Shown here: positions 12,411 to 13,263 of the stretch, in pieces | Layout: every line of letters begins with the position of its first letter | How positions within the stretch are numbered: the stretch's first letter is position 1 | The notes under the pieces: model-generated | What the model saw: the letters and a program-made list of their open reading frames with translations, nothing else | Database searches by the model: none | What the model was told of the DNA's origin: nothing | Position numbers and translations under genes: made by a program | Source of the DNA: Actinomycetes bacterium | GTDB lineage: Bacteria > Actinomycetota > Acidimicrobiia > Spongiisociales > UBA5794 | Assembly (NCBI GenBank): GCA_024275815.1 | Contig: JAJRYI010000362.1 | Span: forward strand, 1-13,263 | Length of the DNA stretch: 13,263 bases | Reading direction: 5' to 3'

Positions 12411-13263
12411 CCGTTCATCCGATCGAGCCAGATGTCGGCATCCTCGATCTCTGCGAGCGTCGGAAGCGTTTCGGGTGACTCCCACGCCATCGACAGGGTC
12501 TCCCACGACGCCCGCTTCTCGACACGGGTGATGAACGCTGCGCCCATGTCGTACTGCTTGAGCTTCATCTCGATGCCGACCAGTTTCAGGAACGCTGCCG
12601 TCTTGGGGTCCTTGCGTCTGGCTTTGAGCACGTTGGACATCCTGGCGACATCGACGATCTCGCGTTCACCGACACGATCCATGACGATGTGGCCGTGCCC
12701 CTCGAGAAGAGACATCAACGCCTGGACCTGGTCGAGGACCTCCTTCTGGTCCGGGGTGGCGAACAGGCCGATGAGGCCGGCGTCTCCGAGTAGATCGTCA
12801 CCGGGGTCGTCCCTGCTGGTGAGTTCGCCGACGATCCGGGCGAGGTGACCACGGTCGGGTTTGGACGAGTCGATGATCCGGTCCACGAGTGACAGGAAGT
12901 ACTCCCGCATCCAGGGGACACCGGTGAACTGGGCACGGTGCGCACACTCGTGCAGCGCCACCCAGAACCGGAAGTGTGACGGCCTGAACTCGTGCTGACG
13001 TTCCATCGACAGGACGTTGGCCCCCACGAAGAACACGGAGTCCCCGTTGTCGCCGTCGGCGGTCGGGATGACGAGTTCGTACTGTCCGAGGACTCGTTTG
13101 GACAGGAATCCGAGGACTGCACCGAGTTCGGCCCCCATCACCTTGCCGGCCACGGACTTGGTCACACCGGTCGACTTGGAGAGCTTGTCTTCGAGCGGTG
13201 CAAGCATCAGCGAGAAGGACTCGATGTTCGTGGCGATCCACTGCTCTCTCGAGATGACACCCA
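12407..13263 (-). CDS. Zinc-dependent metalloprotease of the DUF2342 / F420-associated family (5' end outside window)
   Basis: The frame is open from the window edge to the stop at 12407, 284 visible codons. The visible N-terminal part (GVISREQWIATNIESFSLML) matches the start region of DUF2342 proteins, annotated as zinc-dependent metalloproteases or coenzyme F420 biosynthesis-associated proteins, so the true start lies only a modest distance beyond 13263. An ATG at 13207 exists but would cut off this family-typical segment. The zinc motif HECAH is encoded at 12938-12952, followed by the conserved-looking RAQFTGVPWM. The substrate is unknown, and a link to F420 comes only from family naming. 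In M. tuberculosis the homologue (Rv3626c) likewise sits just upstream of tilS. The stop overlaps tilS by 4 bp. Confidence 0.9.
   Translation of the reverse strand, partial: GVISREQWIATNIESFSLMLAPLEDKLSKSTGVTKSVAGKVMGAELGAVLGFLSKRVLGQYELVIPTADGDNGDSVFFVGANVLSMERQHEFRPSHFRFWVALHECAHRAQFTGVPWMREYFLSLVDRIIDSSKPDRGHLARIVGELTSRDDPGDDLLGDAGLIGLFATPDQKEVLDQVQALMSLLEGHGHIVMDRVGEREIVDVARMSNVLKARRKDPKTAAFLKLVGIEMKLKQYDMGAAFITRVEKRASWETLSMAWESPETLPTLAEIEDADIWLDRMNG

Noticed and set aside
12411..12506. Possible longer TilS starting at ATG 12506.
   Set aside because: It lies inside the metalloprotease coding end and has Arg-rich shadow composition; ATG 12410 forms an ATGA overlap.
1..13263. Looked for CRISPR repeats, insertion-sequence ends, tRNA or rRNA genes and phage-type genes.
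   Set aside because: No regularly spaced direct repeats, transposase or integrase motifs, or tRNA-like cloverleaf with the conserved TTCGANNC arm in a plausible context were recognised; codon and base use look uniform across the window.

Overview
The window is GC-rich, densely packed chromosome from an actinobacterium. The gene order matches the conserved actinobacterial block known from Mycobacterium tuberculosis: DUF2342-type metalloprotease, tilS, hpt, ftsH, folate genes, DUF2520 protein, panC, coaX, lysS. Frequent GTG starts and 4-base stop/start overlaps fit this. The variations on the block (missing folE, folB and panD; a fused folK) suggest a lineage well outside Mycobacteriales, perhaps Acidimicrobiia-like, but I cannot name a genus from sequence alone.

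Layout. At the left edge lies the N-terminal part of a multi-pass membrane protein gene (1-497, minus). It is divergent from a small DUF59 iron-sulfur assembly factor (551-859, plus), and both genes may be transcribed leaderless. From 885 to the right edge every gene is on the minus strand. Read in the direction of transcription, right to left, they are: zinc metalloprotease (5' end outside the window), tilS, hpt, a 97-bp gap with a strong hairpin, ftsH, folP, a catalytically dead dual-specificity-phosphatase-like protein, folK fused to an acyl-CoA-thioesterase-like double hotdog, a 96-bp gap, a DUF2520 dehydrogenase-like protein, panC, coaX, lysS, a 103-bp gap with a nested inverted repeat, a non-heme ferritin, and a cupin.

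Function. The run combines tRNA maintenance (TilS, LysRS), purine salvage (Hpt), membrane proteolysis (FtsH), late pterin steps of folate synthesis (FolK, FolP), and pantothenate/CoA synthesis (PanC, CoaX, probably the DUF2520 protein). The ferritin/cupin pair is a separate coupled unit with its own likely promoter. Most junctions overlap (4, 8 or 10 bp), implying translational coupling; only the three gaps mentioned leave room for regulatory DNA.

Most worth attention: the FolK-thioesterase fusion; the pseudophosphatase occupying the position where folB usually sits; the simultaneous absence of folE, folB and panD from an otherwise conserved cluster; a TilS with several unusual active-site residues; and the two structured intergenic regions. 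No mobile elements, CRISPR arrays or tRNA/rRNA genes were seen.
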